DNA of 5,562 nt from Candidatus Heimdallarchaeota archaeon (GTDB taxonomy: Archaea > Asgardarchaeota > Heimdallarchaeia > Heimdallarchaeales > Kariarchaeaceae). The stretch is from positions 1 through 5,562 of the forward strand of contig JAOUKW010000280.1 in the NCBI GenBank assembly GCA_029882335.1. Direction: 5' to 3'. The position numbers and the translations under genes were made by a program. The notes beneath the pieces were generated by a model that worked only from the letters and a program-made list of their open reading frames with translations, was not told where the DNA came from and ran no database searches. Below, piece after piece: positions 4,840 to 5,562 of the stretch (its first letter is position 1; the number at the start of each line of letters is the position of its first letter).

Positions 4840-5562
4840 TCATTGATTGGATTTTTTGGCAAAGAATTTGACAATACTTGAATTATAATATAAGATCAAG
4901 CTTCCAACAATTCCAGAGAATATTGATGATACTAATATTGCAATTTTAGCCATCTCTATGTATAATTCATTCTCAAATGCAAGTGTAGATATGAAAATTG
5001 ACATGGTAAAACCAATACCTGCTAAATATCCCACTCCAATGATATGAAACCAATTTAATTGAAAAGGTAGTTTGGTGATGCCTAATTTAACAGATAACCA
5101 TACAAATAGAGTAATTCCTATTGTTTTTCCAAAGGCAAGACCCATTATAATTCCAATAGTTAATGGATCCAATAGATAGGTCGTAAAATTACTATCTATA
5201 ACAATTCCAGAATTTGCAATTGCGAATATTGGCATGATGATGAAGGCAACTGGTTTGAGTAAAGCATGTTCCAAGCGTTGGAGTGGGGCTTCAACATCTT
5301 CACAAGCTTTTTCCAATGTCAAAAGTGTGTTTTGATAGAATTTTATGGATTTACCTTGAAGTACTTCGGTATCTTTGACGTGTTCGTTCAATCTACTAAT
5401 TAGTCCATTGCTAATTGATTTAAATTCGTCAAAATTAATTTTAGTAGTTGCAGGAATTGTCATAGCTAGGATGATACCACTTAATGTGGCATGGATTCCA
5501 GACATGTACATAAAATACCAAAGAAACATGCCAATAAAGACGTATATCTTAGCTTTTCTGAT
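4840..5562 (-). CDS. nhaA: Na+/H+ antiporter NhaA, C-terminal part (5' end outside window)
   Basis: The frame is open to the window edge, giving 240 residues; the ATG at 5529 is internal because the upstream residues IRKAKIYVFIG match the family. NhaA exchanges sodium (or lithium) for protons across the cytoplasmic membrane and supports pH and salt homeostasis. Seen in order: SGIHATLSGI (21-30), RLEHALLKPVAFIIMP (96-111), FAIANSG, GLAFGKTIGI with the family's functional lysine (residue 146, corresponding to Lys300 of E. coli NhaA), and GIGFTMSIFI (182-191). The two ion-binding aspartates (163/164 in E. coli) lie in the missing part. The cytoplasmic loop at about 38-98 is longer than in E. coli and ends EDVEAPLQRLEHAL, as in many bacterial long-loop members. 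Full-length family members have roughly 390-450 residues. The gene converges with the zinc-ribbon gene, so it is not part of that unit. Confidence 0.95.
   Translation of the reverse strand: MRKAKIYVFIGMFLWYFMYMSGIHATLSGIILAMTIPATTKINFDEFKSISNGLISRLNEHVKDTEVLQGKSIKFYQNTLLTLEKACEDVEAPLQRLEHALLKPVAFIIMPIFAIANSGIVIDSNFTTYLLDPLTIGIIMGLAFGKTIGITLFVWLSVKLGITKLPFQLNWFHIIGVGYLAGIGFTMSIFISTLAFENELYIEMAKIAILVSSIFSGIVGSLILYYNSSIVKFFAKKSNQ

Noticed and set aside
103..5562. Self-targeting spacer against genes in this window
   Set aside because: Reading the spacers against the four genes by eye showed no long match; a computed search would be needed to exclude short ones.

Overview
The window is AT-rich and most likely archaeal. 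The main clues are a winged-helix regulator fused to a multi-spanning membrane domain, a small membrane protein ending in a zinc ribbon, Shine-Dalgarno motifs of the AGGAG/AGGTGA type, and a CRISPR repeat ending in ATTGAAAC. Asgard or a related group is my guess; there is no rRNA or conserved marker gene here to decide it, and the NhaA antiporter at the right end is a family commoner in bacteria.

Layout. Positions 1-102 are a GC-richer segment, probably the CRISPR leader (or its array-proximal part), with two mutually exclusive hairpins and a T6 run. Positions 103-1580 hold 20 identical 37-bp repeats and 19 spacers of 36-42 bp. A 21st repeat (1622-1658, 32/37) ends the recognisable array. Two further decayed copies (1700-1736 and 1775-1811, 24/37 each) keep the array spacing, so the old, leader-distal end extends to at least 1811. 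The repeat folds into CCTA-GTAA-TAGG directly before the 8-nt ATTGAAAC handle, as expected of a Cas6-processed (type I or III) array transcribed on the + strand. No cas gene lies in the window.

Next comes a two-gene minus-strand operon. The upstream gene (2994-3983) encodes an exported protein with two Met/His-rich segments and a C-terminal membrane anchor. The downstream gene (1921-2982) encodes an N-terminal winged helix, a Gln-rich linker and about five membrane helices; it starts at TTG, and its ribosome binding site overlaps the upstream stop codon. Across a 240-bp divergent promoter region, a plus-strand gene (4224-4610) encodes a two-helix membrane protein with a C-terminal CxxC-x10-CxxC zinc ribbon. 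That region holds an 11-bp perfect inverted repeat and a 9-mer, AGCTCAATA, that sits just upstream of a TATA-like stretch on each side.

The right end (4840-5562, minus) is the C-terminal part of an NhaA-type Na+/H+ antiporter that runs off the window. The three central genes could form a membrane-linked sensing or metal-handling unit in which the winged-helix protein acts on the shared promoter region; that is an inference from arrangement and composition only.
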